This document shows, in pieces, positions 20,501 to 29,752 of a DNA stretch of 64,000 nt. The first letter of the stretch is position 1; each line of letters opens with the position of its first letter. The DNA is from Phytophthora quininea (taxonomy: Eukaryota > Oomycota > Peronosporomycetes > Peronosporales > Peronosporaceae), in contig JAAVTG010000265.1 in the NCBI GenBank assembly GCA_011947345.1, forward strand, positions 1 through 64,000. Reading direction: 5' to 3'. Under the pieces are notes generated by a model. It saw only the letters and a program-made list of their open reading frames with translations. It made no database searches and was not told the origin of the DNA. The translations under genes were made by a program, and so were the position numbers.

Positions 20501-20872
20501 TGGGTCGGTCCGTTCAAGATCGTCACCGCACTGCCCCACTCATTTGAGATTGAGCACTTGGTGACCGGCCGGAAATTTGATGTACACGCGTCGCGCTTGA
20601 AGTTCTACGCGGATGCAGAACTCAACACGACCGCTGAGCTGTTAGAACTCGTCTCGAGCCAAGGTATGCTCCTTGGTGTCGACAAGTTCGTCGATCATCG
20701 TTTCAACACCACGCTGGGTCGTTGGGAACTCCTCGTATCGTGGATGGGACTGCAGGAGATCGAGAACTCTTGGGAACCGCTAGTTACGCTACTACAAGAC
20801 GTTCCGATGAAGGTTCACGACTACGTGTCCACCACCAACGAAGACGATGAACTGCGTGCTCAAATCGACTAG
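17501..20872 (+). CDS. Pol polyprotein: RT, RNase H, integrase, chromodomain
   Basis: A single open frame of 1123 residues. It begins inside the protease tail (GDEFLLGREVL). Reverse transcriptase motifs include GRVDFTQGFWQMPL, VPQGAMDS and the catalytic WVDDVLLF (near 18434). RNase H starts with LLLFTDASATGYG (near 18905). Integrase has an HHCC zinc finger (H..H..CLLC, about 19580-19700) and the DDE triad in HWDFLTLGEG, LLSDQGSHF and NGTVERLNKD. The C-terminal chromodomain (about 20680-20830) reads LLVSWMGLQEIENSWEP and may direct integration to particular chromatin. The preceding frames join by apparent one-base losses at C-runs near 17130 and 17485; programmed -1 frameshifting is the alternative. 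Confidence 0.93.
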   Translation: MMANGQTQMCDEEVLLDLELTTLAGLVVLRSVPCLVLAGDGDEFLLGREVLKGLGIDVEQQLSQLAGSPLLEDEGDEFPVGDEIHQSVDATESINSLDQLLERAVANGLPDEHVGAVRDLLAAFPDIWREGVGPDPPADVEPLRVAVRSDAVPYRSPPRKYAPLQAKFIREYVKSLVANDLVEPNNASRWACAVVPVRKPGTKDKFRLTIDYRPVNNVTIPIAGGMPTAASILDAFENFKNKKVFGRVDFTQGFWQMPLHEESREMFSFITPDGVYTPTRVPQGAMDSALHFQNQVQAKLASLIPHSAIVWVDDVLLFAPTVEEFLQTLRQFFEIVQQARFKLNMAKSSLFAWEMLWCGRMVSGKGVRHDPARVDALANLPLPTTVADLQYFVCATNWLHDSLPDYARMIAPLQDKLNAERSRIGRRNRNALNVATTWSASERASYDAVKALVADSALMTFPDANADLLLFTDASATGYGIVVTQVREWDASLPVDKQNHKLVVCKGGTFKHSELNWSAEKEAFPIVKACQDLEYLLLRPKGFRLYCDHANLAYIFAPDVELKKHVRDRLQRWAMRLCGVHYTIEHIPGEQNVWADIISRWHTRTVIQVAAVQTRSHHVVPVSSLSRLRPLTDENFALPSRDDIKVAQEAASSERSQQTNFSEEEDGVLTIDNRIWIPSGAHDLLARIFVVAHCGSQGHRGKEPMLLALKDRFHVSRMETKVAKFVRQCLLCKHFKGPRQIPRPYGPLLTPARRNEVVHWDFLTLGEGFGDSSYLLVVKDGLSHFCELFPCATPTAYIAAEALTLWHARYGLPETLLSDQGSHFRNEMMKHLSARLKVELSFTPVYSPWLNGTVERLNKDVLQVFRALLMEYGLDASEWPYLLPAVQANLNHTRVRSLAGRAPVEVFTGLPASSALDVIVVPATPERNERIVNLDDIADFVDQLRASLHSIHMEVTDVRERQRHRDIAAHHGMAANFDVGDFVLWSRVDQRLPNHKLLGQWVGPFKIVTALPHSFEIEHLVTGRKFDVHASRLKFYADAELNTTAELLELVSSQGMLLGVDKFVDHRFNTTLGRWELLVSWMGLQEIENSWEPLVTLLQDVPMKVHDYVSTTNEDDELRAQID

Positions 20873-20915
20873 CATGCATCGTTAACTCCCGTCGTGACCA
20901 AGCTTTGGAGGGCAG

Positions 20916-21208
20916 TGTCGCCAACCGTGGCCTCGACTCAAGGAATTCAAGCTGTAGTCACGCCAGGAACCAGCCTGACCAATGGTGGAGTTTGGCGCAC
21001 GCCTCGGTGCCTACCGATGGCGGTGTGCCCGTGTCACGAGGTCTGGAAGGACTCGAGGCACGCTGCATGTGACCTCAGTGGGTGCTGGCACGCACCCACG
21101 ACTACATGTTCGAAGCGCGGTGAAGGAGCAGCCTTCCGCGACCGAGTACTTGTTTGCTTTTGCTCATTAATAAACTTTCCTTCTCGGAAACACCTGGGTA
21201 TCGCGACA
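20916..21208 (+). repeat. 3' LTR of the Ty3/gypsy element
   Basis: A 293-bp copy of the 5' LTR, apparently without a mismatch. It is followed directly by the GGCTC target duplicate. Confidence 0.95.
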
Positions 21209-21719
21209 GGCTCTGCCATCGACAGATCATGCGCGAAATCGCACGGTACCAGCACCTCGATGCCGATCAAGTTGCTGGGTTGCGCAACAAGGAGCAACAG
21301 TTCAAGAAGACTGTACGCGCCATTCAAAACGCGCAACGCCTCAGTGCTCTATTTGCTGCACGTCCAATAACAAGCGGAAGTGGCGATCAAAGCGGAACTG
21401 GAGAAAACGATGTTCCGTCCCCCAATTTACTTGGCGGCGGTGCGATTTTCAATCGAGGGCGGCATGGCCGCTACACCAAACGCGGCGGACGTGGCAGTGC
21501 TCGAAAACGAGCTACGCGAGACGTTTCTTGAGCGCGCGGACGAGCGAGCTATCGACAACTACATGGCAGCAATACAGCACCTGCGTCGTGTGAGCATCAA
21601 ACAGCAGTCGTTGATGCTGGAAATAGACACGCCATAGCTGAAGACCGAAGAGGCCGACGAAGAAGCCGTCGAAGATGATGACGATGACAAACAGGACGTC
21701 AGTGGCGAGGATGCAAAGT
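21209..21719 (+). pseudogene. 3' half of the unknown ORF cut by the Ty3 insertion
   Basis: With the element and one GGCTC copy set aside, the frame from 15870 continues directly into LCHRQIMREIARYQHLDADQ and a charged, helical, Gln-rich segment. Near 21400 the coding signal moves to another frame (21380-21637, LENELRETFLERADERAIDN). It meets a TAG, and stays open in that frame with a strongly acidic tail (EEAVEDDDDDKQDV) to a TGA at 21719. The length and coiled-coil character suggest a structural or nuclear protein, but no family is recognised. Confidence 0.5.
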
Positions 21720-21898
21720 GATGTTGGAGTTGCATTGAGACGAAGCGTTTGCCCCCGATATCCATAATCAGTTTTCCAAGCTGATTTTTCAAGTGTTTTT
21801 CGACCAAAGATAAGACACGCAATGTACCTAATATAAATTATGTTGGGATTTACCTAAAATTTGAATAGTACGAGCCTTTATCGTTAATCAACGGCTTA

Positions 21899-23533
21899 AC
21901 GACAACGACACAAAAAGCCGAGCATATCAGTTTAGGTAGTTCATACAAAAACGTGACACAAAAACTCGGGCTTGACAACAACAAAAAAGACGTGTTATTC
22001 ATCGGCTAGATAGTTACTGCCTCAAACCTAGGAATAGCTGTCTCAAAGCTACGAATTATTTGGTCTGCTGGAAAGGCTTCCCACGCCTCTATCGTCGCCT
22101 TAATAGCTTTTAGACGCTTTTGTGGTGCTGAAAGCCCCGATTTAGGGGCATAAGAGCCACGAATTCGCGATTTTAGCGGTCCCATTACCCCCATCTAACG
22201 GTTGACAAACCGAGGTGCTTTGGGGGTAACGGAACCACAGTAGCGCAGGCGTCTTCAGCCACAACGCGTACTCCTTGCTCCGACACGTGACTGTCGAAGT
22301 TGTCGACAAGGAGCACGCTGGGCCGTCAATTTCGAATTTTAGCAAATTTTTAACATAAAAATCCCAACCAATGGAATCCATCTAACCTGCTTCTTGTACA
22401 GTGTAGAAATGGCCTTTTGGGAGTGTCTGCAGCTCCTTGGACTCTATCGTTCCGCCCAACTTTCCGCGGAGTATGAAGAGAATTGGAAGTTTTTTTCTGA
22501 AACATAAAAATAAAATATTAATAAATAATCACATTTTTATAGCAATAAAAATCGTACCATCAGCTCGAATTGTGAGCACAGCCGTCATTCGGCCTGAGTG
22601 CTTGGTCAAGTCTCGCACTTTGGCCGACTCCTTCCGCCCCTTGATGCCCCAAACCCGAGCGGGTGGCATGTCAAAATTTATGGCGGTTTCGTCCACATTA
22701 TAAATTTCGCTAGGAGAATAGACGTTGTAGGTGCTCCAAAATCCGATGGCAAAATCTGCCTTTAGCTGTAACAAATCTGCGGTAGGCAACTTTGTTTCTT
22801 GGGCTTTTGTGTGGAGAACCCGTATCTAAAATAAGTACATTTTGTCAGTACACGTCTGAATTATTAACAACATCAAGTGATAACACTGAAATAGCAACAT
22901 CACCTATCTGCAGTGCGCTGTAACAATCTCTCGAGGGCTCTACGACAGCTCTCGGGCGACTTCTTGTTCTCTGCGTAGTGTTCGAGCCATTGGCTGTAGT
23001 TATCTTGTATAAAACCTATCATTATGGAGGTTGTGAGCCACTAATACATAATACGTTAGAGTAAAGATAAATAAAGTTAAAATATACGAAACCTCTTACC
23101 TCCTCTTCACGCCTTGTGTCCTTCATGAACGTGACGAGGGCAGGGGTGAAAGGAAAACTTTCCTTGCGCCCCTGCCCCTTCGTGGTCTTGGACAGCTTGT
23201 TCCCCGCGAAGCAGCGCAGCCGCTCCCGGGACCGCCACCACCCATCCACCGTGCCATGTGGATAACCGAGCTCAGCGACGGTCCCCGGCAACCCGATCTC
23301 CTCAATGCGGGCCAGCGCTGACAGCTTCTCCTTGACGGAGTAGCCGCGCTGCTTGCGGGGCATGGCGTGCGTCAGGTTTTGCAAAGTGCAGGTTTGGAGG
23401 ACCACCAACCATGTTTTAAGGGGGCTTTATTGGCAAAAGAATTAATGAAAACTTTGATTTGATTGGTCGAAAATTTGTATTGACGTGGCTGGAGTCCGGG
23501 TTTTGTGTACCCCGTCTTTTGTGTCGTTGTCGG
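21899..23533 (-). mobile_element. pogo-like DNA transposon A (decayed)
   Basis: 1635 bp flanked by TA (21897-21898 and 23534-23535). Its ends are near-perfect inverted repeats, ACGACAACGACACAAAA on the left against CCGACAACGACACAAAA on the right strand. The minus strand encodes a pogo-type transposase in pieces from 23363 to 22006: a psq-like helix-turn-helix (GTVDGWWRSRERL), catalytic NVDETAINFDMPP, a damaged second catalytic block and the QPLD region near 22200. A stop just before 22381 and further frame changes disable it. An intron (22557-22497) sits at the same position as in element B. Confidence 0.85.
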
Positions 23534-23581
23534 TACTGCTTTCTTGCTAATATGACGATGTATACAATGATGCATCCTGTA
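23534..23581. other. 48-bp gap between two pogo-like elements
   Basis: Only the flanking TA dinucleotides and 44 bp of unrelated sequence separate elements A and B. Confidence 0.6.
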
Positions 23582-25302
23582 CAGACAACGACGAATTAAT
23601 CCGACACGTTTGATCGGATTGCATACAAAATGCTGCCAACGAAAAAGACTTTGATTGGTTAAAATTTTAACTTAGCACAGAGAAAAAGCAACAAAAAGCA
23701 GATGGCAAACAAAAAACTGTTGTATTGTCAAATTGTTACTTCTGGGTAGTGGGGAATAGCTTTCTCGAAGCTACGAATTACTGTATCCTCAGAGATGTCC
23801 TCCCAGGCCGCTATGGTGGCTTTAATAGCTCGTATGCGTTTTTCTTTGCGGCCCCACCAGTAATTCCGCTAAATTTAGCTCGCAGTTTAACTTTTAGTGG
23901 TCCCATAACGCCAACATCAAGCGGTTGGCAAACCGAAGTGCTGTTTGGCGGTAATGGGACCACCGTAGTACTTGCCAGTTCAGCAACAATTCGCTGACCC
24001 TCCTCCGAGACATGACTTTCAAAGTTGTCAAGGAGGAGGATGGAAGGTTTATCTATTTCGAATTGTAGCACATTTTCTACGTAAAATCGCCAGCCTGTGG
24101 CATTCATCCAAGCGTTCTCCTGCACCGTATAGTAGTGGCCTTTAGGATACTCACACAACTCGCACTGGTCAATCAGTCCGCCCAACTTGCCGCGCACAAT
24201 GAAGAGAACCGGCAACTTTTTCCCTAAAATTTATCACAACGTTCGACAAAGTAGTTTAAAACCACGTAAATGTTAACAAAAACGAAATGTGGCTTACCAT
24301 CATCCCGAATTGTAGGAACAGCAGTCATCCGTCCTGCGTGCTTGGTCGTGTCCGCAATGTGAGCTGGGTCTCGACGTCCCTTGAGGGCCCAGATACGGGT
24401 TGGTGGCATGTCAAAATTGATGGCAGTTTCATCAACGTTGTACATGCCACCACCCGCGAACGCCTCGTACTCTTCCCACAGCTTCACTGCAAACTCTACA
24501 TGGGTCTCCTCCAATGCTTCAGAGCTCATCTTGGCGAGCTGTGGCTTTTGGGAGGAGAAATCATTGCTAAAACAAAACAATTAGTGAAAGTTAGCGTAAA
24601 AAGTAGCATAATATCCCAAAATGCCGCGTACCGCTCGGCGACACGCTGACAAAGGCTCTCGAGTGCTGCTCTTCCACTTTTCTTTCCTTGAAGATACGAT
24701 GTGATCCTGCTCTCACTGATATGGCACATGAAATCTATCATTCCACTCGTCGTTAAGGCCTACATTAGCACAGCAAAATAGTGTAAAACTTAGTAAATTT
24801 AGTAAATCATAGGCAATTTTGGATTCAAGTTAGTAACGAAGTGGATTTTGACCTTTTCCTCACGCCGCTCGTCCTTCATGTAGGTTATCAGGGCTGCAAC
24901 GTGCGGGTAAATCTCCTTACGGTCATGACCTTTTAGCGTTTTTGACGTAGCATTTACTCGAAACGCTAAAATCTTGGCCCTCTGTCGCCACCAGCCGTCG
25001 ACAGTTCCACGAGGGCATTGAAGGTCCCGCGCAACCTGCTCGACGCCGTAAATGGCGATATCCTGTATTGCCTCGCGCTTTTCCTTGATCGTGTAGGTTC
25101 GTTGCTTGATAGGCATCTCGAAAAGTGAAGTGAAAGTTAGCTTAGAGTTCACGGCATTTTGCTGTGCACCAGTCAAATATTAGCTGTAGTGATAGGTCAA
25201 AATGTTTATTTTTGCGTTTTTGATTGGCCAAAAAAGCGGGAAATTGTCTATGCAAGCTTCAATGCCGGCTTTTGCGTTGCCGGATTAATTCGTCGTTGTC
25301 TG
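23582..25302 (-). mobile_element. pogo-like DNA transposon B (nearly intact)
   Basis: 1721 bp with perfect 22-bp terminal inverted repeats (CAGACAACGACGAATTAATCCG at 23582-23603 and its complement at 25281-25302). It is flanked by TA on both sides (23580-23581, 25303-25304). This is the Tc1/mariner superfamily signature. Confidence 0.92.
23728..25116 (-). CDS. pogo-like transposase, four exons, one frame break
   Basis: The start MPIKQRTYTIKEK is at 25116. Introns are 24852-24760 (93 bp), 24631-24567 (65 bp) and 24297-24224 (74 bp), all GT..AG with pyrimidine/T-rich acceptors. Domains in order are a psq-type helix-turn-helix (PRGTVDGWWRQRAK), then the DDD catalytic domain: MYNVDETAINFD, SILLLDNFESH and STSVCQPLDVGVMGPLK. 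A frame break near 23828 in an A-run (five A where six keep the frame) separates the last ~40 residues, which end at TGA 23728-23730. All three catalytic acidic residues are visible, so this copy could be recently active if the break is an assembly error. Confidence 0.85.
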
Positions 25303-25304
25303 TA

Positions 25305-26040
25305 ATCGGCTTGGCTGAAAAAACTCTATTTGTAGTCTATCCAAGGACAGAATAGAAATAGCTAGAGTTTATGAGAATCAGAAACAAACAACAATAGTAA
25401 AGAAACAGACTTATGCATGGCAGTCGAGAATCCGCCATTTCGCGTGACGCAGAACTTGCTGCTGCGTGGTTCAAATCGTCTACGGAATTTTGCACGCAAG
25501 ACTCCGTCTCACCGAGAGCTGTTCGGGATCAAGGACCTTACTTCATATACCGAGTGCTCAGGAGGACCTGCAATGGTGGAAAACCTGTTGTTTGTCAAAA
25601 CCAGAGTGACTTGACCGAAGAATTTGCGTTGCGTGGCTTATATTTTGCTAATGACTGTATGCAGAAATATGACTTCTTAACTATGGAGACCATGGCGAAA
25701 ATTCTTCGCAGTCTACGTCGTACTCGCGAGTTGTTCGGATCACGGTGATGAACACATTGGGTGTTATAACATTAACGCCCTGCAGCTGTCGCTTCGTTCT
25801 ACAGACCAAAATCTTATCAACCTGGTGAGGTTCAAGCGTGAGGTGTCGAGATCGACCATGTCTCTCTTCAAAAAGACGGTGGACTCTTAAGCGCTCGCGG
25901 CTTACCATCGTCGGCCTCAGTCCCACAAAATCTACCACGCTGTAAGTTGTGTCAAGATCGACGGCATCTACGGGTTTATCAAAACTCGGATCACTATGGG
26001 AAGGAAAGGTCAAGAGCACTAAGGCTGCGCTGCGCAACTT
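25305..26040. other. Weakly coding region, unrecognised ORF fragments
   Basis: The best candidate is a 118-residue minus-strand ORF (26037-25681) with VDLDTTYSVVDFVGLRP and a basic middle (RLFEERHGRSRHLTL). A 111-residue plus ORF (25413-25748) overlaps in part. Neither shows a motif I recognise. The minus ORF has a more protein-like composition and may be a relic, possibly a protease-like piece of a retroelement, but that is a guess. Confidence 0.25.
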
Positions 26041-28094
26041 CTGTGGTTATATCCGAAAAATATTCTAAGGCGGGAGGAACAAGCACGTAAAACTGTCTGA
26101 AGCTGATTGTTTTGGTAGGCTTTTTCAGTTTTTAACAATAAACAAATGTTCCTGCCACAATAGTTTTTATTCTATTTATTAATCGAAAACATGTGTTTTA
26201 ACTCGTAATAGCTCTCTCATTTATCAAATAATGGCTTTGTTAGCGACTTAGTGAAGATGTTTCGCTTGTGTTACAGTAAGTAAATATAAACTTCTTTCAG
26301 GGTACTTTCTCCTGTATGAGGAACTATTTAATGCCGATGAGCTTGCTGCGCCCACGGAACTCAGGGTTGTTGCAGATTTTACTGTAACTTGTTTTTGTCT
26401 CCATGTTAGCTTGGTGCCTTGCTAGACAGTTTCTTTTGGCAGAAGTTTAATATACATGAGTTTTTGCATGCAATAGCATACTCTACTCCAGTGTAGAGAG
26501 AACGATTGTGTGAGTCTGCCCGAGAACCAGGCAGGCGGCCGCCTGACTGCCGGGCGGACAAAAGACTAACTGAAGCGGAAACTCCATCAAAGTGATATAT
26601 ATTTTTCTTATCAAGTACGAGGGGACCAGATCACAGCTGCGATTTGGATAGGCAGCGAGCCCCTTGCCAAACAACCAGCGCGATGACGATAAGATGCGAA
26701 GGAGAGCCGTCGTGGACGCAGTTCGAAGCTGAGCTCACTTCTTCTTTTGCCTCAGACCCGAGCACGAGTTTAGAGTAGAGCATTAGCATAGAGGATAAAA
26801 GGAATATATTGTATTGTATTGTCGGAAGAGTTCACTTTAACACAGAACCATCGCAGTTAAACCTGCCCGGTATTCGGGACTGGATCTCTTCCAGTCTCCA
26901 TCTTTACGAGGCACAATTACTCGATTTGTCATCGAGCACTCACAGAAAATGCTGAATCTGTTAGCAAATCGGCCTCTATCCATTTGTTTTGTTGGCCACC
27001 GAGCTGAAGCCTCTGGGAAATGCTTTGGAATATTTACACAAGCGCAGTCGGCTTTGGCAAGTACTCGTATCAGCGTTTCTGGCGGGACGCCGAAGAGTTT
27101 GCAGGCGCCTTGTCTTGAATCTCAGCTGTATAAATGTTGAGTATGCACGCCAGGGCATTGTTCTTTGTCACAATCGGAAGTGGATAACCACGCGTGCCAC
27201 GACTGGACTGGACAATGTATTATAGCGATAATATCACCAACAAACAATCAAAATAGATCAATTTTGACCATGGTTTATTAGTAACTCCTATATCACGGTG
27301 AAACAGGGATCATCTGGACTACACGGTTACGGTGACCACGCAATTAATCCTTGTTAGGCTGTGATTGCTCGCTTTCTCAGTATGATTTTTTTAATTGCGT
27401 ACGAATAGCCCGCAAACCAGCTTCACTTCACCTCGCTTGCTATTGCCAGGCCTGGGGTCGTCCAAGCCCATTATGATCGGAGGGGTCGGATTGGAAGCAA
27501 ATATATAAATGATCTCTGCTCGATGCTATGACTTTGTAGGGTAGTGCATATTTTTTTAGGTGTCCCCCAACGCTATAAGATGGCTTCCTCACAGATGTAA
27601 TATTGTTCCAAGAGAGGATTTTTAAAAGATTTTTATGATATTTTTAAATATTATATTGGTAATAATTATTACAAAAACTAAGTATGGTCGGATAGGTTCC
27701 AACACAATTGTTGCCATACATATATATTAAAAAGTCAGCAAGAAAGCAATAAGCTGAGATCGATATGTATGTCATTGAGGTGGTATTGCTATTTACTGAT
27801 TTATTATCCACGAGAATATTGTGGATTTCACAGAAACTTGCATTTGGGGCGCCTGTTATCTTGCGCTAACCAGGATGCCGAATACGGAATTTTTACTGAC
27901 GAGAATGCTGTCAAGGAAATAAATAATGTCCTGAAGAAAGGAAGATGCAGCAGTAAGTAATTAGCGTCATGAAAGATGAAAATCAATAATTACAATGAAC
28001 TCTGCATAACCTACATGCTAAAACCGCAGTGTAATTAGCTTTCTTTCAGCACTTCATCAACTGTGCAATCGTCTCACAGCCGTTAGTTCACGCG
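26041..28094. other. Gene-poor AT-rich region
   Basis: No supported gene. A transposase-like helix-turn-helix scrap may exist around 27130-26980 on the minus strand (GACKLFGVPPETLIRVL in mixed frames). Positions 27216-27704 have TG..CA ends and a TGTTGGAACC motif on the minus strand, as in some LTRs, but no partner or clear target duplication. 27590-27760 is very AT-rich. Confidence 0.35.
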
Positions 28095-29741
28095 CAAAAA
28101 CAAAATCTTCTCCAACGTGTACGGCGTCGTTCGGTGACGCTCATGGCCGAATGTAATCCGAGCGAGGCTAAAATAGCGCTCAACGATGTTGGAAGTTGGG
28201 GGAATTGTTTCCAGCAGCACATACTTTTGCATTTTTGCGCCCGCTTCCACTTCCGCTGAAACTGTGTGACGAAAGATTCCTCTTCGCTCTCGTCCTTGCT
28301 CTCGTCGCCAGCTTTCTCGAACGGCTGCAGCGCTGCTTGCTGGCTCCGGTTCGGTTCCGCCGTATTCACTGCTAAAACCTTGGCGCAGGCGCTCTCAAAG
28401 TCTGGAGAATGGACGATATTTGCCTGCGGCTCTACAGCAGTACCAAATAGTGTAAACCTTTATCAATAACCTATTAAAAGCATAAGAAATGAACATAAGT
28501 AAGCGCGGAAAGACGGTTGCGGTTGCACCTCAATTAAGCCGTCCCGCCACATTCGCGCGTCGAGCATGGTGATACCATGCGCCTGGAGTGCCTTACTTAC
28601 ACTTTGCACGCGGCCAAGCTCCGCGAGCAGGCCACGGAGGTGCTTCACTATCCGCGCGCTGAGGAGGCGGTCGGCGATCTCGTCGTCTTCGACTGGGAGG
28701 GACTCGGCAATTTGAAAGTAGTGCTCGGCCATTGCATACGTCGAGCCCCAGCGAGTGTCTTGTCGCAGAATAGGCTTTAGCGGAGTTTTGAACCTTTCAC
28801 AGAAAATCATAATGTTAGCACAATTTCTGAAGTAATCATGCCAACCGAGCTTACCGGAGGGCGGCAGCGTGGTTGAGCGACTTCATCTTTCTCATCAGCG
28901 CCTGGATTTCAGCAAGGCCGTCTTCGTAGCCACGTAGATACGCTTATACAGCTAAATTCAGCCGGTGATTCGCGCAGCCCACCAGCGAAATACCCAAGCG
29001 AGTTGCTAGCAGCCTGTTTACGGCAAAATTATCGGCGACAATAAACAAACAATTCGCTACATCTTTACCGTAGTCTCTCTCTAGCATAGTTAACAGAAAG
29101 GACTGGTGTGTCCTGGCGCTAAGATCGTCATCCGTCTTATTGATGAGATGATCCATAGAAAGAGCGGGAAATGTTTTGTTTCTCCCGCCTCCTAGTACAC
29201 GAAGACCGCGAGAAAGTGCTCAGAGGCTTGCGACCAGCCGTCAATGATGAGTCCAAACTGGTCAGGCATCTCGTCCTTGATGTTATCCTCGATAGCTAAC
29301 GTCACGCTCACCATAGCGGTATGCAGCGTCTCCACAGAAATCGGTGACAGCGAAGTATAGCTAAGTAGCACTTAAATAAACAAAAGCATGAAGCTCTTAC
29401 CGCCAAGCTGCCGTATTTTCATAGAAGTTTAGCGGCAGGTTACTAGTCAGAATTCAGTCCACTCACCCGTACACGTCTCTGGCACGCTGACGAATCCACG
29501 CGTTGAGAGATCCTCTTCCGTCGTCTGCGTCGCGCATGATCTCCTGGTAATCCGTGTATTGAGTCCATACGTGTTGGACCAGGTTGCTGTAGTCGCCCAT
29601 TCCAAGATTTGAAGGCTGCTGGAGTTCCAGGAGCTGATCCAACTTAGTCTCTGCGGTCTCGCTGCACTGAAAGATGGACACTGGAGCTTCAGTATGCCTG
29701 TCTGGAATACCAAGAAGCCAAGCTACCGCCACACTCAACAT
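28095..29741 (-). pseudogene. hAT-family transposase, third copy, broken
   Basis: The minus strand gives, in order, a BED-finger remnant (GDYSNLVQHV) at 29741-29463, the catalytic [18 protein letters not shown] near 29290-29215, [16 protein letters not shown] at 29156-28944, and RQDTRWGSTYAMAEHY at 28810-28463. The dimerisation domain follows in a different frame near 28225-28095 (PTSNIVERYFSLARI). Several frame changes and stops separate them. A candidate donor GTGAGT follows the first block at about 29465, so some gaps may be introns. No terminal repeats were located. Confidence 0.8.
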
Positions 29742-29752
29742 TAGATGCAGGC

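Larger units (their letters stand above)
15871..21208 (+). mobile_element. Complete Ty3/gypsy LTR retrotransposon with chromodomain
   Basis: 5338 bp bounded by two 293-bp LTRs (15871-16163 and 20916-21208) that look identical base for base, starting TGTCG and ending GCGACA. The flanking 5-mers match (GGCTC at 15866-15870 and 21209-21213), a normal target-site duplication. The order is LTR, gag, protease, reverse transcriptase, RNase H, integrase, chromodomain, LTR, which defines Ty3/gypsy of the chromovirus type. Identical LTRs imply recent insertion. It interrupts an unknown ORF. A purine-rich stretch (GGAGGGCAG) precedes the 3' LTR. Gag-pol is split by two single-base frame changes that are surprising in such a young copy. 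Confidence 0.95.

Noticed and set aside
26041..28094. RxLR-type secreted effector search in small ORFs
   Set aside because: No small ORF here, or elsewhere in the window, combines a signal peptide with a downstream RxLR motif convincingly.
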